Source: Marinobacter alexandrii
Lineage (GTDB): Bacteria > Pseudomonadota > Gammaproteobacteria > Pseudomonadales > Oleiphilaceae
Reading direction: 5' to 3'
Assembly (NCBI RefSeq): GCF_005871205.1
Contig: NZ_SWKM01000011.1
Span: 372,001 to 436,000, forward strand
Length of the DNA stretch: 64,000 nucleotides
Below are positions 15,709 through 24,953 of this stretch, piece after piece (the first letter of the stretch is position 1; each line of letters begins with the position of its first letter). The notes below the pieces were generated by a model. The model was not told the origin of the DNA. It was given only the letters and a program-made list of their open reading frames with translations, and made no database searches. The position numbers were made by a program, and so were the translations under genes.

Positions 15709-18446
15709 TGGAAGACCTGGCCTCACTCGGCTTCTCAGTTGATAGCTCCGGCATCAAGGGCGCAACCCGCGAACTGCGGAAAATGGACTCCGCGCAGGAG
15801 AGGGCGGAGCGCTCAAACAAGCAGCTAACGACCGCCAGTAATGCGCTAAAGGCCGCCTTGGCTGGCGTCGTCGCCTCTATTGGCGTGCGAGAAATCATCC
15901 AGTACGCCGATGGCTGGCAGAACGTAGCCAACCAGTTGCGTCAGGTGACCGACAGCACCCGAGAGCTTGAGACGATCCAGGGCCGATTGGTTGATGTCGC
16001 CAAGGACACGCGTTCAAATTTTGAATCCACCGCAAACCTTTACGCTCGCCTGGCCAGATCGACCACTGAGATGAATTTGAGTCAGGAAGATCTTATTGGT
16101 CTAACAACCACAATAAACCAATCTTTTGCGACATCTGGTGCAACAGCGGAAGAAGCTGCCGCATCTATTACTCAGCTGAGCCAAGGCTTGGCTTCTGGTG
16201 CCTTGAGAGGCGACGAGTTTAACTCAGTTTCCGAGCAAGCACCGGGAATTATGAGAGCCGTTGCTGATAGCCTAAACATGACCAAGGGTGAATTGCGCGA
16301 GTTCGCAGCAGAAGGAGGGATTACCGCTGAAATTGTTGTTAATGCATTGCGCGAAGCCTCCGATGAAATTGATCAAAACTTTGGCAAAACAGTGGCAACT
16401 TTCGGCCAAAGCATTGAGGTTGCTCGCACAGAACTTATTAAATGGGTCGGCGAAAATAAAGCAATTTCACAGTCGGTAAGTTTTGCTGGTGAAGCCATAG
16501 TCACGCTTTCTGAAAACATAGATGAACTGGTCACCGTTGCGGGAGCCGGGCTTCTTGTTTTCTTGGCGAGAACGGCAGGCGGGCTTGAGGTATCGGCAGC
16601 GAAGGCTATAAAAAAGCAGGCCGCCATGGTTTCTCTGGCCAGACAAACCGCGCAGGCAACCGGCGCAGAAGCTGCGTACCTTCGGGTTGTGCAGGGATCT
16701 CTGTCTGCCGAGCTTGCGGCCACGACCAGCACCACAAGAAAGATTGCTCTGCGCCAGCAACTAGCGGCGAACACCACGGCGCTTACAGTAGCGCAGAACC
16801 GTTACACCGCAGCCCTTTCGGCCAGCACCGTTGCTGCCAGGGCGTCCACGGTGGCCATGACCGCTGCTCGTGGGGCGATGGCGCTGCTCGGCGGCCCGGT
16901 CGGCATTGCATTAATTGCAGCGGGCTCAATGTACTACTTCCGAGATTCCTTGTTCGAAACCAAGGTTGAGCTTGGTGAGACAGGCAAAGAGTTGCGGGCC
17001 TACACCAAAGACCTCAACAGCCTCACTGACGCTCAAGTTGAAAATCGGCGCCAGTCTCTGGCCGAAGCGATGCGCCAGAACAAACTAGCCATTTCCGAGG
17101 CCGCAGCCGAGCTTGAACGACTCAAGGAAATTCAAGCTTCCCAGTCCGTCAGATTTCAGGGGCGCCCAGGCAGCGCCGCTCCTGATCTTGCAAACGTAGA
17201 GGCAGAACTTGCCCGCCTCGAACGTGCCGGCGAAATCATGTCTGAGCAATACCGTCAGCTTGAGGACCGACGTGAGGCGTTGACGGACAGCACCGCTCGT
17301 GATGAGGCGCAGCGAGCCCAGTCGGCCACTGATGCAGTGCAGAAGATAATTTCCGGTCTGCAGGATGAATACCTGCAACTGACCCTAAACGAAGAACAGC
17401 TATTGCGTCACAAGCTGGCCATTCAGGGCGCCTCCGAGGCCGAGGTTCAACTTGCCGTCGACACGCTGCGATCAGCCCGCGCCATAGAAGAGCAGCGTAA
17501 GCAGCAGGACGCTCTTTCAGAGATGCGCCGCGATCTCGACCCCGCCTTTGCCGAATTTGACCGCTACGCCGATCAGGTTGACGCCATTGAGGCATTCAAT
17601 ATCACCGCCGAGGAAAAGGAGCGGTTGCGGGAAGAGGCGTTCTTGGTTCACCAAGAAAGGATGGCAGAGATTGCCAACGAAGGTGTAAGTAAGCGCGCCG
17701 AGGTAGAAAAGACCTATTGGCAGCAGTGGATAGAGTCAGCCGAAAGAAACCTGACTAATTTTGACGAGCTGTCCAAAACGGTGATCGACAATTTTACTCG
17801 CAGTTTCGGAGATGCTTTTGAGGCTGTGATCTTGGACTCAGAGAATACCGAAGAAGCGCTAAAGGGAATGGCGAGAACCATGATCAGATCGGTAGTCAAT
17901 TCTATCGGTCAGATGATTGCGCAGTGGGTTGCCCTGCAGGCGGTTCAGATGGCCCTCGGCACTAGCGCAACGGCGGCGACCGTTGGCCAGGCTGCCGTGG
18001 CCTCTGCTGCGTGGGCTCCGGCAGCGGCTATGGCGTCCTTGGCGACAGTTGGAACTAACGCCGCGCCTGCCGCAGCGGCCTTGGCTTCCACAACAACGCT
18101 TGCTCAGTCCTTAGCGATGATCGGCGGGAGCTTTGAGGGCGGAGGATATACCGGCAACGGCCCTCGCTCTAGCGGGCTGGATGGAAAAGGCGGTTTCCTG
18201 GCCATGTTGCACCCAGACGAGACGGTAATAGACCACCGGCGCGGAGACTCTGGAAGATCTGCGGGCGGGAATGGTGGAGACACTAACATAACCCAAGTTC
18301 TCCAGATCCCCGGAAATATCCAGCAAGAAGTCAAACAGCAGATTATGGCAGCCCTGCCGTTAATCCGAAGCACCGCAATTAATGCGGTGTCCGCTGAAAT
18401 CAACCGTGGCGGCAATATGGCCCGACAAGTCGGAAGGAGGTCGTAA
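15708..18446 (+). CDS. Tail tape measure protein
   Basis: Protein of 912 aa, long, helical and low in Cys. Residues 65-265 match the tape-measure N-terminal domain (RQVTDSTRELETIQ, then GATAEEAAASITQLSQGLASGALRGDEFNS and QFGKTVATF-like segments). Hydrophobic stretches lie near residues 275-290 and 385-410, then coiled coil to about residue 680, then an Ala-rich C-terminal region. Using the usual proportion of tape-measure length to tail length, the tail would be long and non-contractile. About 500 bases of the gene (16010-16560) are visibly richer in A and T than their flanks, suggesting mosaic exchange. The start overlaps the chaperone stop (TGATG). Confidence 0.92.
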   Translation: MEDLASLGFSVDSSGIKGATRELRKMDSAQERAERSNKQLTTASNALKAALAGVVASIGVREIIQYADGWQNVANQLRQVTDSTRELETIQGRLVDVAKDTRSNFESTANLYARLARSTTEMNLSQEDLIGLTTTINQSFATSGATAEEAAASITQLSQGLASGALRGDEFNSVSEQAPGIMRAVADSLNMTKGELREFAAEGGITAEIVVNALREASDEIDQNFGKTVATFGQSIEVARTELIKWVGENKAISQSVSFAGEAIVTLSENIDELVTVAGAGLLVFLARTAGGLEVSAAKAIKKQAAMVSLARQTAQATGAEAAYLRVVQGSLSAELAATTSTTRKIALRQQLAANTTALTVAQNRYTAALSASTVAARASTVAMTAARGAMALLGGPVGIALIAAGSMYYFRDSLFETKVELGETGKELRAYTKDLNSLTDAQVENRRQSLAEAMRQNKLAISEAAAELERLKEIQASQSVRFQGRPGSAAPDLANVEAELARLERAGEIMSEQYRQLEDRREALTDSTARDEAQRAQSATDAVQKIISGLQDEYLQLTLNEEQLLRHKLAIQGASEAEVQLAVDTLRSARAIEEQRKQQDALSEMRRDLDPAFAEFDRYADQVDAIEAFNITAEEKERLREEAFLVHQERMAEIANEGVSKRAEVEKTYWQQWIESAERNLTNFDELSKTVIDNFTRSFGDAFEAVILDSENTEEALKGMARTMIRSVVNSIGQMIAQWVALQAVQMALGTSATAATVGQAAVASAAWAPAAAMASLATVGTNAAPAAAALASTTTLAQSLAMIGGSFEGGGYTGNGPRSSGLDGKGGFLAMLHPDETVIDHRRGDSGRSAGGNGGDTNITQVLQIPGNIQQEVKQQIMAALPLIRSTAINAVSAEINRGGNMARQVGRRS

Positions 18447-19052
18447 ATGGCTATTCAAGACTTTCCGGCCAACATCAGTCCTGATGCTGAAGAGTGGAAG
18501 CTGACCTACAACACCCTGACCTTTGAGTCTGATCTTAACGGGGCTATGCAGACCGCCGAATTGCCGGGGGCCAGGTGGTCAGTCTCCATGACGTTCAGCA
18601 ATCGGCAAGGCAAGGCGGCCAGGGCGCTCCAAGGCTTCCTGGCAGGCCTCAAAGGCCGGTCTGGTCGAATCTGGGTAATCCCTGTGGACTGGGAGCCTTT
18701 GGGCACCCCTGATGGCGCGGGGGCGGTGTCGGCCAATACCTCTGGTGGAACGACCTTGCCCACCAATGGGTGGGACGCGGACATCATAGAGCTTTTCTGT
18801 GCCGGCGATTACTTCGAGGTGAACGGGGAGCTAAAAAAACTTACGGCCACAATTAGCTCCGATGCTTTGGGTCAGGCCACGCTACAGTTTGCCCCACCTT
18901 TGCGCCAGCCCGTCACTATCGGCATGTCAATTCGTGTTATTGAGCCCCGCTGCCAGATGCTTCTTTCAAGCGATGATCAAGCCACATGGAGCATGTCTGC
19001 CCCAAAGATTTACGCGACTACGATTAGCGGGCGCGAGGCACTGGACATATGA
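18447..19052 (+). CDS. Minor tail protein (distal tail region)
   Basis: Protein of 201 aa directly abutting the tape measure stop, with AAGGAGG as ribosome site. It begins MAIQDFP and carries the segment PGARWSVSMTFSNRQGKAARALQGFLAGLKGRSGRIWV (residues 40-80), typical of small minor tail proteins that follow the tape measure in lambda-like phages and form the ring between tube and tip. No catalytic residues are seen. Its stop overlaps the next gene by 4 bases. Confidence 0.68.
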   Translation: MAIQDFPANISPDAEEWKLTYNTLTFESDLNGAMQTAELPGARWSVSMTFSNRQGKAARALQGFLAGLKGRSGRIWVIPVDWEPLGTPDGAGAVSANTSGGTTLPTNGWDADIIELFCAGDYFEVNGELKKLTATISSDALGQATLQFAPPLRQPVTIGMSIRVIEPRCQMLLSSDDQATWSMSAPKIYATTISGREALDI

Positions 19053-19609
19053 GAGCCATCCCTCAAGCGATCATTGACGCCCTGGAAAGCAAGAACTTTA
19101 AACCGATTTTTTTTGTTGAGGTGCTTTTCCAAACCCCGCTCCGATTCACCAGCTTCTACGCCAGCAAAACAGTTGGCGGCGTCGAGTATTTCGGCCTTGG
19201 CAATCTCGGGTCTGTTTCCAGCGTCTCAGAGAATGCAGACCTTGACCCTCAGCAGCTATCCATATCGATAGCCGGCGTGTCTCAGGCCTCGTTGGCAGGA
19301 GCCCTAACCGAACCTTACCTAAACCGTGACGCCAAGGTGATGGTCGGGATGCTGGATGAGAATGACGAGCTTTTGTCGGACCCCTTCAATTACTTCGTCG
19401 GCAAGGTGGACGAGATGCCGTGCAAGTATGGCAAAGAAGGCCGCATAGAAATCATTGTCCGTGATCGCTTAGCCGACTGGGGTCGCCCCCGCATTGAGCG
19501 ATACACCAACGCAGCCCAGCAGGCCAAATACCCGGGCGACAAAGGCCTGGAGTTTGTTTCTCAGGTGGCCGAGAAAGAAATTATTTGGCCGGCATCCTCC
19601 TACTTTTAA
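19049..19609 (+). CDS. Tail tip / hub accessory protein
   Basis: Protein of 186 aa, coupled to the preceding gene. The pattern of an early FVEVLFQTPLRF strand, a FGLGNLGSVSSVSENADLDPQQLSISIAGV segment and the end DWGRPRIERYTNAAQQ is that of small tail-tip proteins encoded just before the central hub in many siphophages (lambda gpL-like in position). Metal-binding cysteines of gpL are not present; one Cys occurs near residue 130. It is followed after 9 bases by the hub gene. The function is inferred from order and shape. Confidence 0.6.
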   Translation: MRAIPQAIIDALESKNFKPIFFVEVLFQTPLRFTSFYASKTVGGVEYFGLGNLGSVSSVSENADLDPQQLSISIAGVSQASLAGALTEPYLNRDAKVMVGMLDENDELLSDPFNYFVGKVDEMPCKYGKEGRIEIIVRDRLADWGRPRIERYTNAAQQAKYPGDKGLEFVSQVAEKEIIWPASSYF

Positions 19610-19618
19610 GGGCGCGTA

Positions 19619-22492
19619 ATGGGCTGGAATCCTTTAGATGACATAGCAGACGCGTTCAGATCCGGGTTCGAGGCTATTGGAGACTTTTTCTCTGACCCTC
19701 TCGGGGCCATTGAAGATATCTTCAACTCGACCCTGGATATCATGACCCTTGGAGCCTTCTCGTACGCCAAGGATCAGATACGCGGGCTGTTTGACTTTGA
19801 CATCCCGTATCAGGATCGAACGAAGCTAGTTCGGGCTCCCGCAGGCGCACGGCAAATCGTTTATGGTCGCGCACGCGTTGGCGGTCAGTTGGTTTATATC
19901 GAAAGTTGGTTCGATGATCGACGCTTTCTAACCATGACGATTGTGGTTGCTGCGCACCAAGTTGAGGAAATTACCGCCATCTATGCCAATGGGCGCCAAG
20001 TTGCAAGCGCACGAGCGTCTGGCAATGGGCGAATGCCTGTTGTCCAGGATGGGAAATACAACAGAGCAGGGGAAGAAAGCCGGATTTTTTGCTGGTCAGC
20101 AGATGGCACGCAAGCAGCCGCCATACTTCCTACGGTAACTCCTGCCGGAGTGCCGTCTAACCCGCCGAACTGGACCTCAGATCACAAGCTTCTGGGTCAG
20201 GCCTATGTTCATATTTTTTGCTGGTACCACGAAGACAAGTTCGAATCCGGGCTGCCGAAGTTCGAGGTAGAACTGAAGGGCAAAAACGACATCTACGACC
20301 CTCGCACCGGGTTGAGCGGCTACACAGATAATCAGGCGCTGTGCACTCTGGACGCGCTGCGTTGGTCGCGCATGCTTAATGTGCCAGACGCCGATATTGA
20401 TATGGCCGCATTCAGCTCGGCAGCAAATATAGCTGATGAGCTGGTGGCGTCAGGGGTAGGGACGACCGAGCGCCGATACACCGTTAACGGGTCCATTCCG
20501 TTCGACCGGCCACCGCTAGAAGTGATTTCTTCCTTGGCAAAGGCTGGCGCGGGCTTCCCGGTTTACACGCAAGGGCAATGGACCTATGTGCCTGGCGCGT
20601 ACACAGCACCGGTCATGACGCTGGACGAATCTCAGCTAATTGGCGGCCTGTCATTCCAGCCTGGCCCTGGTAAGTCAGCGCGCCACAACAAGGCCACCGG
20701 AACCTACATTGATGCCGATCAAAATTTCGAAGTCGTAGAGTTCAGTCAGTTAATCATCGACGCTTATATTGCGGATGACCTTGAGGAACTTGAGAAGACC
20801 TTCGAGTTTGCCTTAACGAACTCTGGGCCGACTGCTCGCAGGCTGGCGAAGATCAGCATTGAGCGGGGCAGATTCGGCCTCACCGTGTCTCTGGTGGCTA
20901 AGTTCAAGGCGTTGAGATTGACCCCGGGCGACCGAATTAACCTGAGTATTGAGCGCCTTGGGTGGACTCCTAAAGTGTTTCGAGTTGAGGCGACGGAGTT
21001 CAGCTTTCAGTCAGGCGTAAAGCTAGACCTGAGAGAGGACGATCCGGCTATCTATGACTGGGCTGAAGGTGATGTGCTTGCACTTGATCCGCCACCAGCT
21101 ATCCAGATTCCTGATGCGCTGGAAATTAGCCCGCCCACTGGGATCGTGGTCTCTGAAGAGCTTTACCAGACCTTAACTCGCGCCGCCATAAAAGTAAGGA
21201 TGCTTGTAAGTTGGGATGCAGACGACGACCGGGTGGCTCGCGGCTATGATGTCCAGATTCGCAAAGTCGGGGCCGCAAACTGGACCGACATTGTAACGTT
21301 TTGGCAAGACAATAGCGTTGAGATAAACGACGTTGATGACGATGACTATGAGGTGCGTGTAAGAGCCATTAACACGCTGGGCCAGCGCTCTGATTGGTCT
21401 CAAGTGTCGTACACGGTCATCGGTAAGTCAGCGCCTCCACCAGACATTCCGCTGCTGTTTGTCGAAAAACGAATCTTGAAGTGGACCTATCCAGGCGCTC
21501 CGCTCGATCTTGCAGGGTTTCTGGTTCGGTTCCAAAACGGTGATCGTCAGTTCTGGGCAGATGCCACGCCAATGCACGAGGGCATCGTCACCGAAACGCT
21601 GTTCGACGTCTCCAACTTCAGCGGAACCAAGACTTTTCTTGTCAAGGCCATAGACACCACTGGAAATGTGTCCCTGAACCCCGCCATCCTTGTTCAGGGG
21701 CTGGGTGACGCGCCGGTTGAAAACGTCATTCAAGAGGTTCAGGAAGCACCAGACTGGACAGACACGACCCAGGCATACAGTTTCCTCGTTAAAAGCGCTG
21801 GCGTGACAGAAGGCTTTCAAGTCAAGTCTGGCGGCATTACTGAAGGCTTTGACGTTCAGTCATCTGCATCATTCACCGGGGCATTTGTAAACGCAAACGG
21901 GCACCTGGAAGGCGTCGAGATTGGCGGCTTCTATGGGGAAACCGCCTCCATTTTCTATAGTGCCGACCCGGCCTCAGATTTCTACGGGGCAGAATATCAA
22001 AGCGTCGAATACAAATGGACATTTGAAGTTCTCGCTGCCGATGTGGGCTCTTCATTAACGGCTGAAGTTGTTCTTCAAAACGCATTCAACCAACGCTTTG
22101 ATTACACGCCACCAAACTACACCGGTGATCCGCTGGCATTTCCGGGCTCAATAGTTGCTGAGCAGGGCATTTATCAATTCACCCTTGCCATACCACAACA
22201 ACAGCTACCCTCTCCGCCGATTGTGGAAAACGTAATTACCAGGCTGGACGTTGGCGACATTCAGGAGCGCATTGGTGATGTCGTCATAGCGTCGGGCGGG
22301 ACCAGGCTTCCCATTGCTCGAAACTACCGGGAAATCGTGGTTGTAAACATGACCCTTCAGGACGACGCCGGCACCGCATCGGCAATCAAGATATTGGACA
22401 AAGACGCAGCGCTTGGGCCTCTTGTGCAGGCCTATGACGATGGCGGTGTGGCCGTTAGCGCCACAATCGACGCATTGATACAGGGGTACTGA
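19619..22492 (+). CDS. Central tail hub / host-specificity protein (lambda gpJ-like)
   Basis: Protein of 957 aa, somewhat shorter than lambda gpJ (1132 aa). The N-terminal third carries the hub pattern (YQDRTKLVRAPAGARQIVYGRARVGG at residues 61-86, then the CWYHEDKFESGLPKFEVELKG segment). A fibronectin-type III module lies around residues 505-600 (VRMLVSWDADDDRVARGYDVQIRK). Two degenerate copies of GxTEGFxV lie near residues 726-747. The C-terminal part is beta-rich and probably contacts the receptor or spike. The usual gpK peptidase and gpI genes are not seen between the previous gene and this one. Confidence 0.82.
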   Translation: MGWNPLDDIADAFRSGFEAIGDFFSDPLGAIEDIFNSTLDIMTLGAFSYAKDQIRGLFDFDIPYQDRTKLVRAPAGARQIVYGRARVGGQLVYIESWFDDRRFLTMTIVVAAHQVEEITAIYANGRQVASARASGNGRMPVVQDGKYNRAGEESRIFCWSADGTQAAAILPTVTPAGVPSNPPNWTSDHKLLGQAYVHIFCWYHEDKFESGLPKFEVELKGKNDIYDPRTGLSGYTDNQALCTLDALRWSRMLNVPDADIDMAAFSSAANIADELVASGVGTTERRYTVNGSIPFDRPPLEVISSLAKAGAGFPVYTQGQWTYVPGAYTAPVMTLDESQLIGGLSFQPGPGKSARHNKATGTYIDADQNFEVVEFSQLIIDAYIADDLEELEKTFEFALTNSGPTARRLAKISIERGRFGLTVSLVAKFKALRLTPGDRINLSIERLGWTPKVFRVEATEFSFQSGVKLDLREDDPAIYDWAEGDVLALDPPPAIQIPDALEISPPTGIVVSEELYQTLTRAAIKVRMLVSWDADDDRVARGYDVQIRKVGAANWTDIVTFWQDNSVEINDVDDDDYEVRVRAINTLGQRSDWSQVSYTVIGKSAPPPDIPLLFVEKRILKWTYPGAPLDLAGFLVRFQNGDRQFWADATPMHEGIVTETLFDVSNFSGTKTFLVKAIDTTGNVSLNPAILVQGLGDAPVENVIQEVQEAPDWTDTTQAYSFLVKSAGVTEGFQVKSGGITEGFDVQSSASFTGAFVNANGHLEGVEIGGFYGETASIFYSADPASDFYGAEYQSVEYKWTFEVLAADVGSSLTAEVVLQNAFNQRFDYTPPNYTGDPLAFPGSIVAEQGIYQFTLAIPQQQLPSPPIVENVITRLDVGDIQERIGDVVIASGGTRLPIARNYREIVVVNMTLQDDAGTASAIKILDKDAALGPLVQAYDDGGVAVSATIDALIQGY

Positions 22493-22493
22493 T

Positions 22494-23114
22494 ATGCCGA
22501 CGGGTAATTTACCGGTTAACAACTATTTGGGTGATGGTCAGCGTACCACCTCGGAATTTCAGACGGGCATTGACCAACTGCTGGCTTATGCAAATTCCCT
22601 GAAGGCTGAAGTTGACGCATTGAGCGCAGCGGTAATCAAGGAGGCCGCTGTCCGAGGTGTTGGCACAGGACTTACGGATTTAGTTGAGACCTCTCAACTT
22701 GATACTCGACTTGCAACCACTGGAAATTTGGGCACGGCGGCAACCAAGAACTTCGGAACTGGTTTAAATGAGGTGCCAGAGTACAGGGAAGAAATTATAG
22801 AGATAGGAGGTGCGGACTTTGATCCTTCTCAGTTCATGAAGATTTTGAAAGTAGGGAACCTTGTTACGGTGACCTTGCTGAACGATTTAACCACACACGC
22901 AAATAAGGCAGACCCTGTCTTTTCAGGAATCCCAACATGGGCAAGGCCAAATGACATAACCAGGGCCGTTTATAACGTTACTACCGCTTACCTCCGAGAA
23001 ATCGCTATTTTAACCGACGGCAGCGGCAAGCTTACATATTATCAAAGGGCAGCCACCGGCCTCCAGTCGGCCAGCAATACCGGAACAGCTTTTACAATTT
23101 CGTATGCAATTTAA
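22494..23114 (+). CDS. Tail tip-attached protein of unknown function
   Basis: Protein of 206 aa, one base after the hub gene. The N-terminal 50 residues (PTGNLPVNNYLGDGQRTTSEFQTGIDQLLAYANSLKAEVD) contain an amphipathic helix, suggesting a coiled-coil joint to the hub. The remainder is beta-rich and resembles phage fibre heads. Its base composition is richer in A and T than the head genes. Probably a short fibre or an adaptor for the spike; no family is recognised. Confidence 0.5.
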   Translation: MPTGNLPVNNYLGDGQRTTSEFQTGIDQLLAYANSLKAEVDALSAAVIKEAAVRGVGTGLTDLVETSQLDTRLATTGNLGTAATKNFGTGLNEVPEYREEIIEIGGADFDPSQFMKILKVGNLVTVTLLNDLTTHANKADPVFSGIPTWARPNDITRAVYNVTTAYLREIAILTDGSGKLTYYQRAATGLQSASNTGTAFTISYAI

Positions 23115-23123
23115 GGTGCAACC

Positions 23124-24791
23124 ATGACGAAGCGTTTGCCTCAGCTAGAGCCCTCTTCCGATATTGCGGATTCAGACCTGCTTCTACAAAGTGACTCGTC
23201 CAACGATGATGAAAGGAAGTTGCCGTTTTCTGAAGCCAGAGAATATTTCTCGGCGCAGAGCGTTCAGCGTGTAGCAAGCCGCACAGAGATGAAAGCGATT
23301 AATGCTGCTGCCGACTACCAGTTCAGCCTAGACGAAGGCGGGCGCTCAGGAGACTTCGTCGTTCGAGATTCGGCAGGCGCGGGCTTCCTCATTATCAAGT
23401 CAGTAACCTCCACCTCCGTAGACGCCACCACCGATACGATTACTTCAACGGCGCACGGGTTGGTTGATGGCGATGGCGTAAAGCCAACCACGACAGTTAA
23501 CGGGCTCACTGCCGGACAGCTGTATTGGGTCGTAGGAGCCACCGCCAACACCTTCCAGCTTTCCCTCACCTACGGCGGTGCAGCTGTTGACCTTACAGGC
23601 ACAACGAACTTCACGGTGGATCATATGTTTGATCCGCTTGAAGGCAGATACGCTTTACTGGATAACGGCAACTACGTCGAGAGGATTCTGCAGGGGCCGG
23701 TCTTATTCAGACATTACGGCGCTTTAGGAACCGGGGCCGCAGATGATACCGCAGCGGTAGTGTACGCAGTCGGAACTGGACTGGATTGCGACGGCGAAGG
23801 CTCAAATTACACGTATCTGATGACCGGCGCATTCTCATTGAATGCCGGACAGAAAGTAACCAACTTCCATTTCAAGAAAGGGTTCAATGGCGAGATTGTA
23901 TCTGGCCTGCCAGACTCCGCGAAACTGCTGCAAGGCGAGATATCCGGGGAGAGTGCGTCCTTTACTGGCGGAGGTGTGGTAATCGCTAGCGGCGATTCTC
24001 AGCATATAGTCGGCGTGGACATTCTTGATGTGGCGGGGCACCCGGTTGAAGTGACAGGCAGCTTCGCCCAAAAGGCCCTGTTCGAAGACGGCATTTGGGC
24101 CTCTGCAACACCGGGTACGCAAAGCATTAAGTTTGCGGCAGCCACATATGCAAATGGCGACATGACCATTAGCAATATTTACTGCCAGGGCGGCAACCTT
24201 GTAGATCTTGGTGGCAGACAGAACGTGCTCATTGATGGCTGCAACATGACAGACATTACTTTTGGCACGTCCACAAAAACAACCATCACTGGGTGCAGGC
24301 TTGCAATTCTTGGTGGAACACTGCAGGTTTCCGGCTCTAATCAAGTCCTTGTAGGTAACTCTATAGCCGGTGACGTTGAGCTGGTTTCCGGGGCTAACTT
24401 CTGCGTTATCGGACCAAATACCCAAGACGGCGAAGTAATTGATAACAGCGGGCTAAGAACCAATACGATCACAGAAAGCAAGTCTCTATTAAGAGGTTGG
24501 GTTAACTTCGACGGCACTATAGCGACGCCTTCGATTCGTGGTCAGTACGGGGTTTCTTCGGTAGTGAAGTTGGCGACAGGCCAATATGAAGTGACCCTGA
24601 GTAGCGCCTTTACAAACACTGGCCTATCAGTAACGGCAAGCGGACATAAAACAAACTCCGTGGCGACTGCTGGAGATTTTGCAGTAAATGCGTTTGTTTT
24701 TTCTGGTGATAAAATCCGAGTTTCAACGACTGACTCAGGCGCGTTCGCAGACTTCGCAACCGTTTCGTTGTCAATTAACGGGGACGCCTGA
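23124..24791 (+). CDS. Tailspike / tail fibre with beta-helix (pectate-lyase-like) domain
   Basis: Protein of 555 aa starting MTKRLPQLEPSSDI, a short conserved-type capsid-binding head with Asp/Ser-rich LLLQSDSSNDDERK. The middle has the entry motif of phage pectate-lyase-like spikes (HYGALGTGAADDTAAVVYAVGTG, residues 196-218). After that come about ten turns of right-handed beta-helix with Asn, Cys, Gly and Ile/Val patterns (for example VLIDGCNMTDITFGTSTKTTITGCRL). The last 100 residues form a separate beta cap. It probably binds or cuts surface polysaccharide. Catalytic residues cannot be identified by eye. Confidence 0.78.
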   Translation: MTKRLPQLEPSSDIADSDLLLQSDSSNDDERKLPFSEAREYFSAQSVQRVASRTEMKAINAAADYQFSLDEGGRSGDFVVRDSAGAGFLIIKSVTSTSVDATTDTITSTAHGLVDGDGVKPTTTVNGLTAGQLYWVVGATANTFQLSLTYGGAAVDLTGTTNFTVDHMFDPLEGRYALLDNGNYVERILQGPVLFRHYGALGTGAADDTAAVVYAVGTGLDCDGEGSNYTYLMTGAFSLNAGQKVTNFHFKKGFNGEIVSGLPDSAKLLQGEISGESASFTGGGVVIASGDSQHIVGVDILDVAGHPVEVTGSFAQKALFEDGIWASATPGTQSIKFAAATYANGDMTISNIYCQGGNLVDLGGRQNVLIDGCNMTDITFGTSTKTTITGCRLAILGGTLQVSGSNQVLVGNSIAGDVELVSGANFCVIGPNTQDGEVIDNSGLRTNTITESKSLLRGWVNFDGTIATPSIRGQYGVSSVVKLATGQYEVTLSSAFTNTGLSVTASGHKTNSVATAGDFAVNAFVFSGDKIRVSTTDSGAFADFATVSLSINGDA

Positions 24792-24816
24792 TACGGAATC
24801 GTGGCCTGGCTCAGAA

Positions 24817-24873
24817 TGGGGCAATTTGGGGGCAAAAGGGTACGTGTTTTACCCTGTTTTACCGTGTTTTGAA
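24817..24873. repeat. Short phased direct repeats between tailspike and integrase (candidate arm-type sites)
   Basis: TGGGGCAA (24817-24824) and TGGGGGCAA (24827-24835) are followed by TGTTTTACC at 24845 and 24855 and TGTTTTGAA at 24865, exactly 10 bases apart. GGGTA (24838) and TACCC (24850) can also pair. Regularly spaced short repeats next to a tyrosine integrase are typical of integrase arm or excisionase sites. This is a reading of pattern; no core site is identified. Confidence 0.4.
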
Positions 24874-24953
24874 ATAATGTAACAGTTTGGCCGATTCGCT
24901 CAACGGTGCGCCCTGCAAGGGTTTTGGCTGTATATCCGTACATCGCATGGGCA

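Noticed and set aside
22494..24791. Diversity-generating retroelement at the tailspike
   Set aside because: No reverse transcriptase or template-variable repeat pair is seen in the window.
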